Origin: Mermis nigrescens
Lineage: Eukaryota; Nematoda; Enoplea; Mermithida; Mermithidae
Direction of reading: 5' to 3'
Assembly (NCBI GenBank): GCA_036768485.1
Contig: JAVLUZ010000656.1
Coordinates: forward strand, 624,470 to 688,469
DNA: 64,000 nucleotides
Shown one piece after another: positions 36,100 to 47,057 of this stretch. The notes below the pieces were generated by a model. That model saw nothing but the letters and a program-made list of their open reading frames with translations. It ran no database searches and was not told where the DNA came from. How positions within the stretch are numbered: the first letter of the stretch is position 1; each line of letters begins with the position of its first letter. The position numbers were made by a program, and so were the translations under genes.

Positions 36100-36545
36100 T
36101 TATTTTTCAAGACTTTTGATGTTTTTGGGATATTTCTAAAAAAATTGTTGGTACAAACCATATTTTATTTTTTGGATTTTTTTAAAATGTCTTTTGTCAA
36201 CCATTTTTTTGATCAAATCCATATTTTTGACGTTACAGAATGGTTTTGAAAATTGTTTAGCCATGATCATATTTTTGATGTTCTGGGGTGTTCTGGAAAT
36301 TTTTTTAATAAAACCCATATTGTTGATGTTTTGGGATGTTTTGGAAAATTTTTTTCGTCAAACCATATTTTTGATGTTTTAGGATGTTTTGGAAAATTTT
36401 TTCAATCAAACCCATATTTTTGGTGTTTTGGGATGTTTTGGAAAATTTTTTTCGTCAAACCATATTTTTGATGTTTTAGGATGTTTTGAAAAATTTTTCG
36501 GTCAAACCATATTTTTGATGTTTTAAAAATTTTTTGTTTGTTGTA
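36100..36545. repeat. Minisatellite 1, unit about 50 bp
   Basis: About nine imperfect units of the form ccatatttttgatgtttt + gggatgttttggaaaatttt + tcgtcaaa. Later units (36300-36500) are most alike, and the left units are degraded. Confidence 0.85.
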
Positions 36546-36555
36546 GCAAAGGGTG

Positions 36556-36975
36556 TCATATATCACGTGATATGTTATAGCTGATGGTATCTCCTATCTT
36601 ATATCACTGCATGTTATGGCACAGACAGGGTATCTATACCAAACCTATCTTATAGCATTGCCTATCTCGTAGCACAGGGTATCTTATATCCCATACTATC
36701 TTATAACATTGCCTATCTTGCAGCTCGGGGTATCTTATATCACTTCCTATCTTATAGCATTGCCTATCTTGTAGCACGGGGTATCTTTTATAACGTTCTA
36801 TCTTATAGCATTGCCTATCTTGTAGCACGGGTTGTCTTATATCACGTCCTATCTTATAGTATTGCCTATCCTGTAGCACAGAGTATCTTATATCACGTCC
36901 TATCTTATAGCATTGCTTCTCTTGTTGCACATAGTATCTCATACCATGCCTATCTTATAAAATTGCCTGTTATAG
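36556..36975. repeat. Minisatellite 2, unit about 51 bp
   Basis: About eight units of the form tatcacgtcctatcttatag + cattgcctatcttgtagcac + ggggtatctta. The 51-bp period keeps reading frame, so one antisense frame shows a 17-residue repeat. That is a by-product of the array, not evidence for a gene. Confidence 0.85.
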
Positions 36976-37959
36976 CATCATTTGGTTAAACCCGTATTTT
37001 GATGTTTCACAGTGCCGACCAATGCTATAACATATAACAATGTACATAGTGTCGCCAGGCATGCTCCTCTTGGCCGGGGTATCCCTATACAAACAGTATA
37101 AACTAATTTTTGAAAAAAATAGCAAAAAATCGGCCATCTCCCGAAATCGTGGAGGCTTATAGCACAGGGGCCAAACCCTGCTCCCTCCCTGCCCAGGGCC
37201 AATGGGTGCGTTTGTCGAAATTTCAAGATCGCTACGGCTCCTTCCCCCATTGGACCGACCTCGGCCCAAAATATCAGCCCACCAAATTTCATTGGGCCGG
37301 AGCCAACCCGGCACAAACATACGAACATACATACAAACAAACAAACTTTCAAAAATATATAGTAGATATTTATTCAAATCCAAGACTTTTATCACCTATC
37401 TATTTTATGAATTTTAAGCATTAGGCTATTTTAAATTTATTTCAATTTCTATGTCTCAAAATACTATAAAATTACATCACAACAATACAAAGACAAATTA
37501 AGTTTCTATCAGATGCTTTCTTGACCAGAAAACGGTTATTAATAAATTTTGCATATTCATTAAACACCGCAACAACGATGATTATCACCTTGACGCCTTA
37601 ATGCGACTTTAATAGGCGCTACATCAAAGCCAACCGTAGTAAGTTTGCTTGAATAACATGTTTTGCTGACATTAATAAGAAAAAGCCGCTATATTTGTAA
37701 TTATTAAATCACCAGCGTATTAAGTTACCGAAAATTTTTCTTGGTATTAAGTTTTTGATACATTATAAAAACGAGTGGTAAAGACAATAATTAAAATGAA
37801 GCTGTGGGAATATTGGTCGCGGTCTAATTGGGCAAAACAAGTGTGGAAAGGTTTTTGTAATGTTAAATTTGCTTCAAAACCACAAATCCGACCATGCATC
37901 GAATCATATACTGTTATACCTTGCTCGATGCAGTCTTGCATCCATATGTCCATAGATGT

Positions 37960-38109
37960 GGGCCGGAGCTAAATTCTAGGGGGTACGATAGGGCGAAATT
38001 GCCAGGAAATAGCAACAAATATTCAATTTTGGGTCCATCGATTTTCCGGGGATTCGCCGGATTCTCGAGGGAGGGTCCAGCCAGACCCAGACTCCCACAT
38101 GCCCATGTG
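37960..38109. mobile_element. Family G MITE, copy G1
   Basis: gatgtgggccggagctaaattc ... cacatgcccatgtgtg. Compare 60408-60553. It lies directly before the RING exon and probably sits in its upstream intron. Confidence 0.5.
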
Positions 38110-38142
38110 TGCTTTGTTGGCATTAGTACTATACAATTACAG

Positions 38143-38727
38143 AACGAAACTTGTGCAATATGCATCGAACCCTTACGCGACAATACGACTTTGGCGTCTT
38201 CTACTGAACCTGTGTGTTGTTGTAAGCCACGTCAACATCAATTTCATAGGCAATGCTCAGTAGAGTTATACTACCATAAATAATCTCTTTATATTGATTA
38301 CAATTAATTAAAAGCAAAATGATAATAGTAATATTAATAATAATTATTCTTATTATTATTATTATTATTATTATTATTGTCAAGGTAAATATTTTTTTAG
38401 TCGATATATGCAAATTTAAAGAGATGAGCATAATCAAGATGGAGTAATAGGAATTCGAATGTATTTCAAGCGTATATATGCACATACTTATTCGGAGAGC
38501 AATCGGTAATTTTTGAAGTATTTGTTCTTCGATTTTTTCCACTTTTGTTACATTATTGTGATATAGCCGAATGAGTATGAAAAGTTATTAGAAATTTTTT
38601 TCTTTTAATTGATATCTTAGCGGTATATTATACTGCTAATACTTGATTTTTTCTGTAGGGAGACTGGATGAACCGAACGCATACATGCCCATTGTGCAAA
38701 GAAGTGGTTAAAGAGACAATGTTATAG
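38143..38727 (+). CDS. C-terminal RING-H2 domain protein, two last exons
   Basis: Exon a (38143-38259) follows acceptor atacaattacag and encodes NETCAICIEPLRD ... PVCCCKPRQHQFHRQCS. Exon b (38659-38727) follows acceptor ttttttctgtag and encodes GDWMNRTHTCPLCKEVVKET then ML and a stop. Joined in phase 0, the residues form C-x2-C, C, H-x2-H-x2-C, x3-W, C-x2-C, the RING-H2 zinc-binding pattern with the Trp in its usual place before CPLC. RING-H2 domains bind ubiquitin-conjugating enzymes and act as E3 ligases. The donor (TCA|GTAGAG) is weaker than consensus, but the motif continuity supports it. Upstream exons are not identified; an open piece at 37796-37950 is a candidate, with an equally open antisense frame. 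Confidence 0.65.
38337..38379. repeat. (ATT)n microsatellite in the RING intron
   Basis: A run of attatt steps between the two RING exons. Confidence 0.85.
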
Positions 38728-38875
38728 CCAAATACTTCCCCTTCTGTTAAGCGATTATGGTGGGTAAATATACATGAAACATTGAAGAGATTTGGTAGAG
38801 GAGATTACGTCGGTTGCGTTGATTTATGCAAATATTGAATTAATCGCTTCTTTTTAGAAAGTGATTCATTATGTA

Positions 38876-38881
38876 AATAAA
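38876..38881 (+). promoter_or_regulatory. AATAAA poly(A) signal
   Basis: Lies about 150 nt after the RING stop codon, in gtAATAAAgcag, a suitable distance for 3' end formation. Confidence 0.45.
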
Positions 38882-38982
38882 GCAGTATTTAAATCAAGTC
38901 GAAAGTAGCTAACTTAGGTTCCTGAGGCTCAATGTACGGGTATACTCATGGTTAACTTTGATTACACAAACGCAGGTATGAA

Positions 38983-39242
38983 CATACGCGGACAGCAACA
39001 AAATTCTGGGGATAAAAGCTTTTTCAAAGGTCAAAAATGACCTTAAAAATGGTAGCATGGCGAAAAAACACCATTTTTTAACGTTTCTCATCCAGCACTA
39101 TCCATTGGCATCAAAAATTGCGAAAAAAACAAATAAATTTTTCAAAAATTTGATTCTGGGGGGTATTTTGGTTTGTAGAGAGAGGGTATTTTGGTTTCTC
39201 GGGGGATGCATACCCCGAACCCCCTGCGCAAGTCCACGTGTG
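38983..39242 (+). mobile_element. Family B MITE, copy B7
   Basis: CATACGCGGACAGCAAC ... GTCCACGTGTG. Flanks GGTATGAA (38975-38982) and GATATGAC (39243-39250) match at 6 of 8. Confidence 0.7.
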
Positions 39243-39289
39243 GATATGACCCTTGTGCCAGTCGCGACAATCGAAATCTATAGGGTCTA

Positions 39290-39515
39290 TAGTCTGTTTC
39301 ATTTAGCTTCGAGGTTTTTGAACAAATTTAAAGTGACTACAAAAGTGTTTTAAACAAATACAACTTATATGATATTCTACTGTATGTCGAGTCATTTGAA
39401 GACGCATGCCAGTGTTAAGCAGCCGCATTACTGCATCAAAAGTTTAAACCGGTTTTGTAGCCTAATTCTTTTGAAAACTTTCAAAGAAAACCGCAAAGTT
39501 AAATGAAACAGACTA
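39290..39515. mobile_element. Family K mariner-like MITE, copy K1
   Basis: TAGTCTGTTTCATTTAGCTT ... AAGTTAAATGAAACAGACTA with TA on both sides. It is nearly identical in ends to K2 at 44712-44935. TA duplication is the mark of Tc1/mariner transposition. Confidence 0.7.
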
Positions 39516-40128
39516 TAGATGGGGCATGACTTCATAGCAAAAAAATATATACCAAAAAATCAGTTGTGGGGTTCACTGTAATCTGCAGGGATAACAGAGA
39601 ATCCCTCCAGATTACAGTGATAGATAATATAGAATGATCACGCTCCTATATCTTTACACCCGATAATCAGTTATGAGCGCGTAAAGTTTTATTGTAATGT
39701 TGAAACATTTCTTAAGTTATGGTTAGACACAAGACCTATCTAACTCAGTTTTGCATTCAGTTTAGTCTGTTTTTGAAGTGTAGACGGCTGAGCAGGCTTC
39801 AAAACTATTTTTTACTTTTTCAAATAACTTACTCCTGATGGACAGTGTAAAGAGTGTAAATGTCTGATGTTGAAAAATCATCTTGGTCCGCTTTTATGAC
39901 TTATTTATTTCTGCCGGTCTAGACTTCAAGGGCTACACGATGGAATGACCGTGTTCGTATTAAGTCAATACGGAGTTAGTTCTGACACTTTCCAATATTT
40001 ACACTCTAGTGGTGGACGAAAAAAACATATTTTTACCTCCTTTTATTTTGTCAAATTTGCCGATTATCCAGGACCTGCGGTCTATTATAGAAATAAAATA
40101 CGTTTGAAGGATAACACATTGCATTTGG

Positions 40129-41338
40129 ACCATACATGTACAGCATGGGAATCCGGTGGGGAAGGTCAAGGCTAAAAACTTTTTAAAAAGTGCCTTCTTG
40201 GGCTAAAAAACGTCGGTTACACGTAAAAACACTGTTTTCAGACGTTTCAGACAATGCTTGTTCTTTCTAAGACATAAAAACATAAGAAACTGAACAGTTT
40301 TGTGAAGAAAAATCGATAAAAGTCAACAAAAAAATAGTAAAAAAGTTTCGCCAAAAATTCGAGACTTTTGAGCCAAAAATGAGCTAAAAACGATTAACAA
40401 ATCATGATTTTTTTACAATTTTTCCGAAAAAATCGAAATGTAAACTATACAAAAAATAAGGTTCGTGTCGGTTGGTACACATCGCAATTGGTCGCCTTTC
40501 TTTACACTCAATACTGACTTAGTTTCGCAGACGAAAAGTTTCAACCTTGGGGTGAAAAAAGGCGTTTTTTACAGATCTACTGTAGTCTCTGGTAAATTTC
40601 AAGCAATTCAGTAGAAAATTTTGATTTTCACTCATCCTATATTTTCCTTTTTTTCACAGAAATTGTCCAATTTTAAATTCTTAGGGGAGATCTATCATAC
40701 GCGGGCAGTAACTGAATTCTGGGATCTTGACCATAGATGCACAGCGTGGCCGATCTATTGGGGATGGGGGTTTAGTTGTCTGAGACGGGTCAAAAATGGA
40801 GCTTTTTTGAGTGAAGATGACCTCAAAACTCAAAAACAGGTATAAGCGCTATAAGTAACGTTGAAACTATGTGTATTACACAGTCTCTGATCGATTTGAA
40901 GCAGTTTTGAAGAAAACGTTCAATTTTCATTTGTTTTTTGCCTCTATTTTGCCTAATTATCCCCATAAAATTTTACATTTTCCTTTCTGCATTCTGGGGT
41001 CTTGAACCACCAGACACCTGGTCTAGACCCCAGATCGCCGTGCTCATGTGATCTAGATGCCAAACCCATGTCCCAAGCGCATGTCTTGTCTGGACCTCGA
41101 GAATAAAAACGGATAAATTTATTAGGGAAAATGAGACAAATCAAAAGTCAAAAACGGAGGAAAATAAAAAAACTTTTGGCAAAAGCGCTTGAAGGTGCCC
41201 GGAAACATTAGCATCTCGTCGTTTCTATGCTATTTAAGTACCTATGTACCTATTTAAAAAAATTTTGAGGTGATTTTGACTGAAAAATGTCTCTAGATGA
41301 CCCTCCACCAAATCAGCCATGCCGTACATGGTCTAGAC
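40129..41338. repeat. C5 remnant plus two family E copies
   Basis: 40129-40430 is a reverse C half (catacatgtacagcatgggaa). About 40725-41085 and 41086-41338 are E units (tgcacagcgtggcc; gcctaattatccccataaa). GTCTAGAC occurs repeatedly in this stretch. Confidence 0.5.
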
Positions 41339-41544
41339 CATATGTGGGCAGCAAGAAAATTCTGGGGGGGGGTGCAAGATTTTGTGAAGGTCAAAAAATG
41401 GCCTTGAAAATGGTGGTATGGCGGTAAAAACACCATTTTTCGACGTTTCTCATCAAGCACTATCCATTGGCATCAAAAAAATGCGAAAAAACGGAAAAAA
41501 TTTTCAAAAATTGAATTCTGGTGGAGGTATTTTTGATTGGTGTG
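41339..41544 (+). mobile_element. Family B MITE, copy B8
   Basis: CATATGTGGGCAGCAAG ... GATTGGTGTG, 206 bp. It is flanked by the exact duplication GTCTAGAC (41331-41338, 41545-41552). It is shortened at its right G-rich part. The E-type flank continues after it (41553-41760). Confidence 0.8.
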
Positions 41545-41977
41545 GTCTAGACCCATAGAATTCAAAAATTAAAATTTTCATAGAAACACTAGGCAAAATG
41601 GAGACTAAAAATTGAAAAAATGCTTTGAGAGTGCTCTAAAGATCGTCAAAAACTGTGAACGGACGTTTCTTTTACATTATTTTAGCATTTATATTAATGT
41701 TTTATTCCGTCTGGCCCAAGACAAATCTGACTGACACGCAGACTAACCACGCGGTGTTGTAGATAGATACTAGGGACCACACACGGGCGTGAAGAGGGTT
41801 AAAACTACCCAAAACTCATGTAGGACCAAAAATTGATAGACCCTTAGAATTCAATTTTCGGTATGTTTCTTGGGATTTTTGCCGGTTTTAACCAACGAGA
41901 TCCCTAGAATTTGATTGCTGCCGTTACTAACTAAATTGAAAAATGCAAGAAATGAAGGGTGAGGAGGGAGGATCACT

Positions 41978-42236
41978 CACACCTGGGCGTGGGGGGTTTG
42001 GGGGGTATGCACCCCCAGAAACCAAAATACTCCCCCAGAAATCAAAATGCCCCCACCAGAATTCAATTTTTGAAAATTTTTTTTCCTTTTTTCGCAATTT
42101 TTTGATGCCAATGGATAGTGCTTGATGAGAAACGTCGAAAAATGGTGTTTTTATCGCCATACCACCATTTTTAAGGCCATTTTTCGACCTTCAAAAAAAT
42201 CTTGCACCCCCAGAATTTTCTTGCTGCCCACGTATG
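41978..42236 (-). mobile_element. Family B MITE, copy B9
   Basis: Reverse copy, CACACCTGGGCGTGGGG ... GCTGCCCACGTATG. Both sides carry AGGATCACT (41969-41977, 42237-42245), a 9-bp match that includes the usual 8-bp duplication. Confidence 0.8.
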
Positions 42237-42246
42237 AGGATCACTC

Positions 42247-42618
42247 GTGTACAGCATAGAATTTCCAGGTCAGTCCTAAATTTTTTTTCAAGATCTTAAA
42301 ACGACATTACTCATTGTCTTTAGGTAAAATAACAGATTTTAGTTATGACTCAAATGCATAATTTTCAACTTTTCTGACGATGTTCCTCTTGAACACAAAA
42401 ATAGAATCTTCTTCAAAAGCACCATAAAATTGGACAAAATCCTGTCAGAAAAAGTAAAGAAAAAATTCGAATTTTTGAGCCAAAAAATTTCTTAAAAATC
42501 CATAAAGCAGCATACTTTCTTAGGTTTCTTGAAAAATCGAAAATCCGGAAGGTTAGCCAGCTTTTGGCCCGGGTCAGTTATGTTGCGGGAGGCTAATCTC
42601 CAAGAACATGTATGTTGA
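42247..42618 (-). mobile_element. Family C MITE, copy C6 (degraded)
   Basis: gtgtacagcatagaatttcc ... aagaacatgtatg, with C-body strings (gacgatgttcctcttgaac, aaaaatttcttaaaaatcc). The central palindrome is lost. Confidence 0.5.
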
Positions 42619-42649
42619 GAGTATTTTGATTTAAACGGTATTATTTATG

Positions 42650-43260
42650 TAGATAGTGTATTTACACGCGTTTCGCGTTTGCGGTAAGAACGCAACTTTC
42701 CGCGTTCAATTTGATCAAAAATTCATCGAGCAACAAATTCGGCGCTCTAGCCGAAAAGAGGCAAAGTGTTTGCTGTCGGACCGTGCCTCCGACAGTACGA
42801 CGCGCGGAGGCGATTTAGCCACGCAGCGCTGATTGGTCTCGCTCGCACATCACATACGTATATGTAGCCCGAGATGTACGCCATGCGAGCAAGCCTGTGG
42901 ATATAATATGCGTCCCCTTCTCTTATCACTCAAAACATAGGAGACATGACCGCTAATCCGATTAAGCCAGTGTTGAGATCGGAAAAATCAATAATGTACA
43001 TAGACGCCGTCTACTTTATTCCCATTGGTCGATTTAATCATTGTCATAAGCATATCTTTTTTTGTTAAATCGTTCCCCCTCAGCATTATAATTCTTTGGC
43101 GGTGTGTTTTATCGACTAGTTGTTCGTCGCCTGTACAGCGTTTCTTTTCGTCTTTGTCGAACAACCTTTTTCTTTTATTTGTGTTTAGTGTATATAAACT
43201 TCGAAAAGCAGCTACCTAGGAGTGCATTATACTCCAGGTAGTCTGGGATTTTGGTGGCCG
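42650..43260. promoter_or_regulatory. CpG-rich, promoter-like segment
   Basis: This part is rich in CpG and not shared with the repeat families. It contains two ATTGG boxes (gctgattggtct, cccattggtcga) and TATATAAA near 43190. A compact hairpin follows at 43212-43241: ctacctaggagt, gcattat loop, actccaggtag. These suggest a promoter reading rightwards, but I find no convincing first exon after it. The antisense frame at 42747-42929 has no features. Confidence 0.3.
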
Positions 43261-43396
43261 CCATTCGACTTAATTTATCGTCGCATAAATCAGGTGAATT
43301 CCTTTTTGTTTTTCACTTTCTAAAGAATTCATCATTCCACTTTTCAATCTAAAAACTATAAAAATTATTACATGACTTTTATCAGAGGATGACGAC

Positions 43397-43654
43397 CACA
43401 CCTGGGCGTGGGGGGATTCTGGGGGGTATGCACCCCCAGAAACCAAAATACCCCAGAAATCAAAAATACCCCCAAAATTCAATTGTTTGAAAATCTTTTT
43501 CGGTTTTTTCGCAATTTTTTGATGCCAATGGATAGTGCTTGATGAGAAACGTCGAAAAATGGTGTTTTTATCGCCCTACCACAATTTTTATAGGCCATTT
43601 TTTGACCTTCAAAAAGTCTTGCATCCCCCAGAATTTTCTTGCTGCCCACGTATG
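43397..43654 (-). mobile_element. Family B MITE, copy B10
   Basis: Reverse copy of 258 bp, CACACCTGGGCGTGGGG ... GCTGCCCACGTATG. It is flanked by the exact duplication ATGACGAC (43389-43396, 43655-43662). Confidence 0.85.
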
Positions 43655-44253
43655 ATGACGACCCGGTGTAGAGCTCTGTGTTGTTGTTTTTATTGTTCAT
43701 TGTGCTGATTGAAACCAAAAACGTAATTCTTTTCGCCATAGGTAATCTGGTGTCGAAAACAAATCTCAAACCTTTTCGCGATAATTATTATTTTGGTATA
43801 AAATGAGTCAACTGACCTAGGGAAAATTCCAAGGTTACTACTTAATTACTGGTGTTAGGTACCTCGGCCGGTTCCCCCTAAATGTCCTTAGGTACGGACA
43901 AATCTAGGTCCGAGGAGATTTTAGGTCGTAAGTACTTGAGGGTTCATTGGTTGAATAAAGGCGGATCGCCGAAGCAACCTGACCAGCGCTAAGGTTAGCC
44001 AGGTACTTAAGTAAATCCTGAAGACTCGAGGGTTGTTGTTTTTGTAGTTGTTTGTGTGTAGGGTATCTCCCGGGTGGCATGCTGCCCGTTTAGATATCTG
44101 TACATACTGCAAGTACTTAACCATGCAAGCACCTATTTGCGCATTAGATACTTCCTAAGGTTAGTTACATTATGTACGTGTGTGTGTGTGTGAGGGGGGG
44201 GTTTAAACTCTTGTATTTTTAACTGTTTCGGAAAAAGTTGGCTTAGCGACCAC

Positions 44254-44463
44254 CATACCTGGGCGTGGGGGTTTAGTGAGGTATCCAAGATACCCCTAAA
44301 ATTCAATTCTTGAATTTTTTGTTTTTCGTATTTTTTGATGCCAATGGATAGTGCTCGATGAGAATCTTTGAAAAATGGTGTTTTTTCGCCATACTACCAT
44401 AAGGCCATTTTTTGACCTTTGAAAAATCTTGCATCCCCCAAAACTTTGGTGCCGCCCACCTAC
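44254..44463 (-). mobile_element. Family B MITE, copy B11
   Basis: CATACCTGGGCGTGGGG ... GCCGCCCACCTACG with flanks GCGACCAC/GCAACTAC (44246-44253, 44464-44471), 6 of 8. Between B10 and B11 (43800-44200) lies unique sequence with short acctcgg/ggttag words and a (GT)n run. I see no gene there. Confidence 0.75.
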
Positions 44464-44711
44464 GGCAACTACCCCATTCTCCTCACAAATTCCAAGATTC
44501 GCGACTGACTGAATATTATGTAGTACATAAGTAGGACAAACTCTCTATATATCCGTTACATTGACAACCGGTGTTGTCGATCGCAAATACTAGTAGGTAC
44601 ATTCCAATAGTGATAGATGCGAAGTGTGCTTGCTCATGCTGGGATTTATTCATATTTTTTGAAATATCGATTAGTTGTGTGCAATGCAAACTATCAACCG
44701 GCTATGCCCTA

Positions 44712-44935
44712 TAGTCTGTTTCAATTAACTTCAAGGTTTTTGAAAAAGTTTGAAGCGACCACAAAAGCGTATCAGACTAAACCGATAAATATGATATTCT
44801 ACAGTAAGTCGGGTCATATAGAGACGTATGCTTGTGTTTAGCCGCATTACTGCATAAAAAATTTAAACTGCTTCTGTAGCTTGATTCTTGTGGAAAAATT
44901 CAGAAGAAAAGCGCAAAGTTAAATGAAACAGACTA
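44712..44935. mobile_element. Family K mariner-like MITE, copy K2
   Basis: TAGTCTGTTTCAATTAACTT ... AAGTTAAATGAAACAGACTA flanked by TA. The body matches K1 (gatattctac, agccgcattactgcat). Confidence 0.7.
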
Positions 44936-44989
44936 TAACTACAGATGCACTGCATAGGTACACGAAAATGTGCGCATTGAATACATAAA

Positions 44990-45150
44990 GTATTTAACCC
45001 CCGAGGGTCAATTTAAACCTTGAGGGTTAGTTGACCCTGGGTTAAATTTCATTCGGAAACCGGGGATAAAGTTATCCCAGGGTTAACTTGACCCTGGGGT
45101 TAATTCAACCCCCGGGGTTAGTTAAGCACTTCAATCGGAAACCGGACCCT
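44990..45150. repeat. Family J palindromic repeat, copy J2
   Basis: accttgagggttagttgacc, aatttcattcggaaaccggg and ggggttaattcaacccccgg: the same building blocks as 1100-1345. Confidence 0.5.
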
Positions 45151-45304
45151 GGAGTAAACGCCGAAGAAAGCAGGTTCAGGAGTTGCCAAATCGAATTCCG
45201 CCTTTGAATCATGTCAGTTAAAAGCTTAAAAAGTGGTTTAACGACCTGAAAACGAGGAAGGAACCAAATAGTAGTGTTGTAAAAGATAAGAATTTTTCGC
45301 AAGA

Positions 45305-45388
45305 AATCTAGAAGATAAAGATAAAAAATTAAGATAAAGATAAAGATAATTTGCAAGATAAAGGAACCAAAAAGATAAAGATAAAGTG
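45305..45388. repeat. (GATAAA)n repeat
   Basis: Repeated gataaagataaag words. A second block of the same type lies at 46320-46460, beyond C7. Confidence 0.8.
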
Positions 45389-45672
45389 TACATATGTAAA
45401 TATGGTCGCCTGGACCCAGGAGAATGATGTTTGGGAAGTGCAATAAACGAGAGTGGGTGATGTAAAGCAGTCAACTGAATGCACTAATTTTTACACCTGA
45501 GATGAAAGAGGTGATAGGCATTAAGCACACATAAATGTAGGTTTGGGGGTTAACCCGCGGTATCTAACTGACCCACGTACTACTACTACTACTGGCAGAT
45601 AGCAAGCCACTTCTTTCTTTTCACATGCATCAAATCCCTGCTCTGTGCGCCTGTACAAAGTATAGTCGCAAC

Positions 45673-46048
45673 CATACATACACAGCATGGGGATTCGGGG
45701 GGAGGTGAAAACCTAAAGTGCCTTTTTTGGGCTCAAAAATGGCCGGTACGCGTTAAAAAACATCGTTTTTTGGCGTTTCTGACGATACTCTATCCTTCTA
45801 GAGCATAAAATCATGAAAAAAATTTCGAAAAAAGTCGAATAAATTCACCAATATATCGCTTAAAACATGAATATATGGCGCGAAGCGCCGGAAATTTGGC
45901 GATTTTGAGCAAATAGATAGCCAAAAACCCTTAAAAAGACACTTTTTCTACCAATTTTCAGGTAAGTTTAGGAAACTTTTGAAAAATCGCCAATTCTGGG
46001 GGGGTGAAAAATTTTTTGCGGGGAGTGAAACCCCCCAGATCATGTATG
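45673..46048 (-). mobile_element. Family C hAT-like MITE, copy C7
   Basis: CATACATACACAGCATGGGG ... CAGATCATGTATG, 376 bp. It is flanked by the exact duplication GTCGCAAC (45665-45672, 46049-46056). The near-perfect palindrome ggcgcgaagcgccgg lies at about 45879-45893, close to the element's midpoint. Confidence 0.88.
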
Positions 46049-46973
46049 GTCGCAACAGTTATTGATTTTTTCAAACTTCTACATGTTTCCTAGGCTTGGA
46101 TTTAGATTAACGTGGGTGCTAGTAGTAGTACTCCCTCTTAGAATGGTATCACACCCGCTTACTTAGATTGATATACAGGCATTAGTTTGAGCCGCATACC
46201 ATAGGGTTTAAACAATCGTTTCCTTTTCCTTTCTTGTATTACAATAGAACTTGAATGCGTCTAAATGTATTTCACGTCGAAGCTGCATTTTGGATTACAT
46301 ACGTACATACTTTATCTTTTTTGCAAGATGAATTCCTATCAAAAAGATAAAGATAAAAATAACCTGTGACTTTTCCATAAGATAAAGCTAAAGATTAAAA
46401 GATCGTCAAGATAAAGATATCTTTATCTTTATCTTGCTAAAAAGATAAAGATATCTTTTACAACACTACCAAACAGTATTCTTGGGTTGAAATCGCCACT
46501 CTGAGAAATTTAAAAACTCAACCACAAGACCTAAATACTCGTGCATACTCAAGCAATATTTTAGCTACAAGAGGTTCCTCTGAATAGGCAAGGAAAGCGT
46601 AATACCCAAGACGCCTATATTTATCATGAGCTCTTAGTCAGACATACTTCGGACCGAAATTGGGACCCCCATTGTCTCCTATACTTTCTATGTAAATAAA
46701 TCTGCAACATTATTATTTTCTAAGATAAAAATTATTGTAGTTTCGATTAAAATATAGAAAGAAGTACATTCACCATCAGCCTGATGTGCTACAGGTGCAC
46801 TTTTTATGTGATGAAAATACCAATCCCCAGAAAAACCCAAATCTGCAGTGGCGAATTCAGAGCAAAAGTGCAATTTAGACCCATTCGACGGTACTGTAAA
46901 ATTTCACCCCCAGAATTCCCGTACCTATGTAAATAAATGTATGTATAAACAATAAAACAACTCATTTTTACAG

Positions 46974-46999
46974 ATAACGAATACAATGTAGATAGTGAG
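46974..46999 (+). other. Candidate 26-nt microexon
   Basis: Acceptor actcatttttacag directly precedes 26 nt, which are followed by donor GAG|GTATGT. Only one of three frames is open (NEYNVDSE). No partner exon is certain; a frame continuing from an AG at 47040 gives HEQCGNVYSIHF. Confidence 0.28.
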
Positions 47000-47057
47000 G
47001 TATGTACACACAGCGAATCATCATAATAAATAAAAAATCAGCACGAACAGTGTGGAA

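Larger units (their letters stand above)
36010..37345 (+). mobile_element. Non-autonomous element carrying two minisatellites
   Basis: The left end is actagttgagctgcccggcg followed by ttgcccgggctgaac. The right end is aaatttcattgggccggagcc then catacatacaaacaaacaaac. Ends of this style (CCCGGCGTTGCCCGGG and a cataca/aaac tail) occur on dispersed insect repeats. The centre is two tandem arrays (36100-36545 and 36556-36975). A C-rich tail segment (37150-37300) follows. I cannot assign the superfamily. Confidence 0.5.

Noticed and set aside
36634..36942. Frame encoding 17-residue repeats (CYKIGRDIRYPVLQD type)
   Set aside because: The 51-bp minisatellite preserves frame automatically. No start context or splice support.
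36100..36975. CRISPR array
   Set aside because: Tandem units abut without unique spacers, and the context is eukaryotic.
37747..37972. Exon on either strand upstream of the RING domain
   Set aside because: Both strands are open over the same 150 bp and neither has matching splice phases, so I did not call a CDS.
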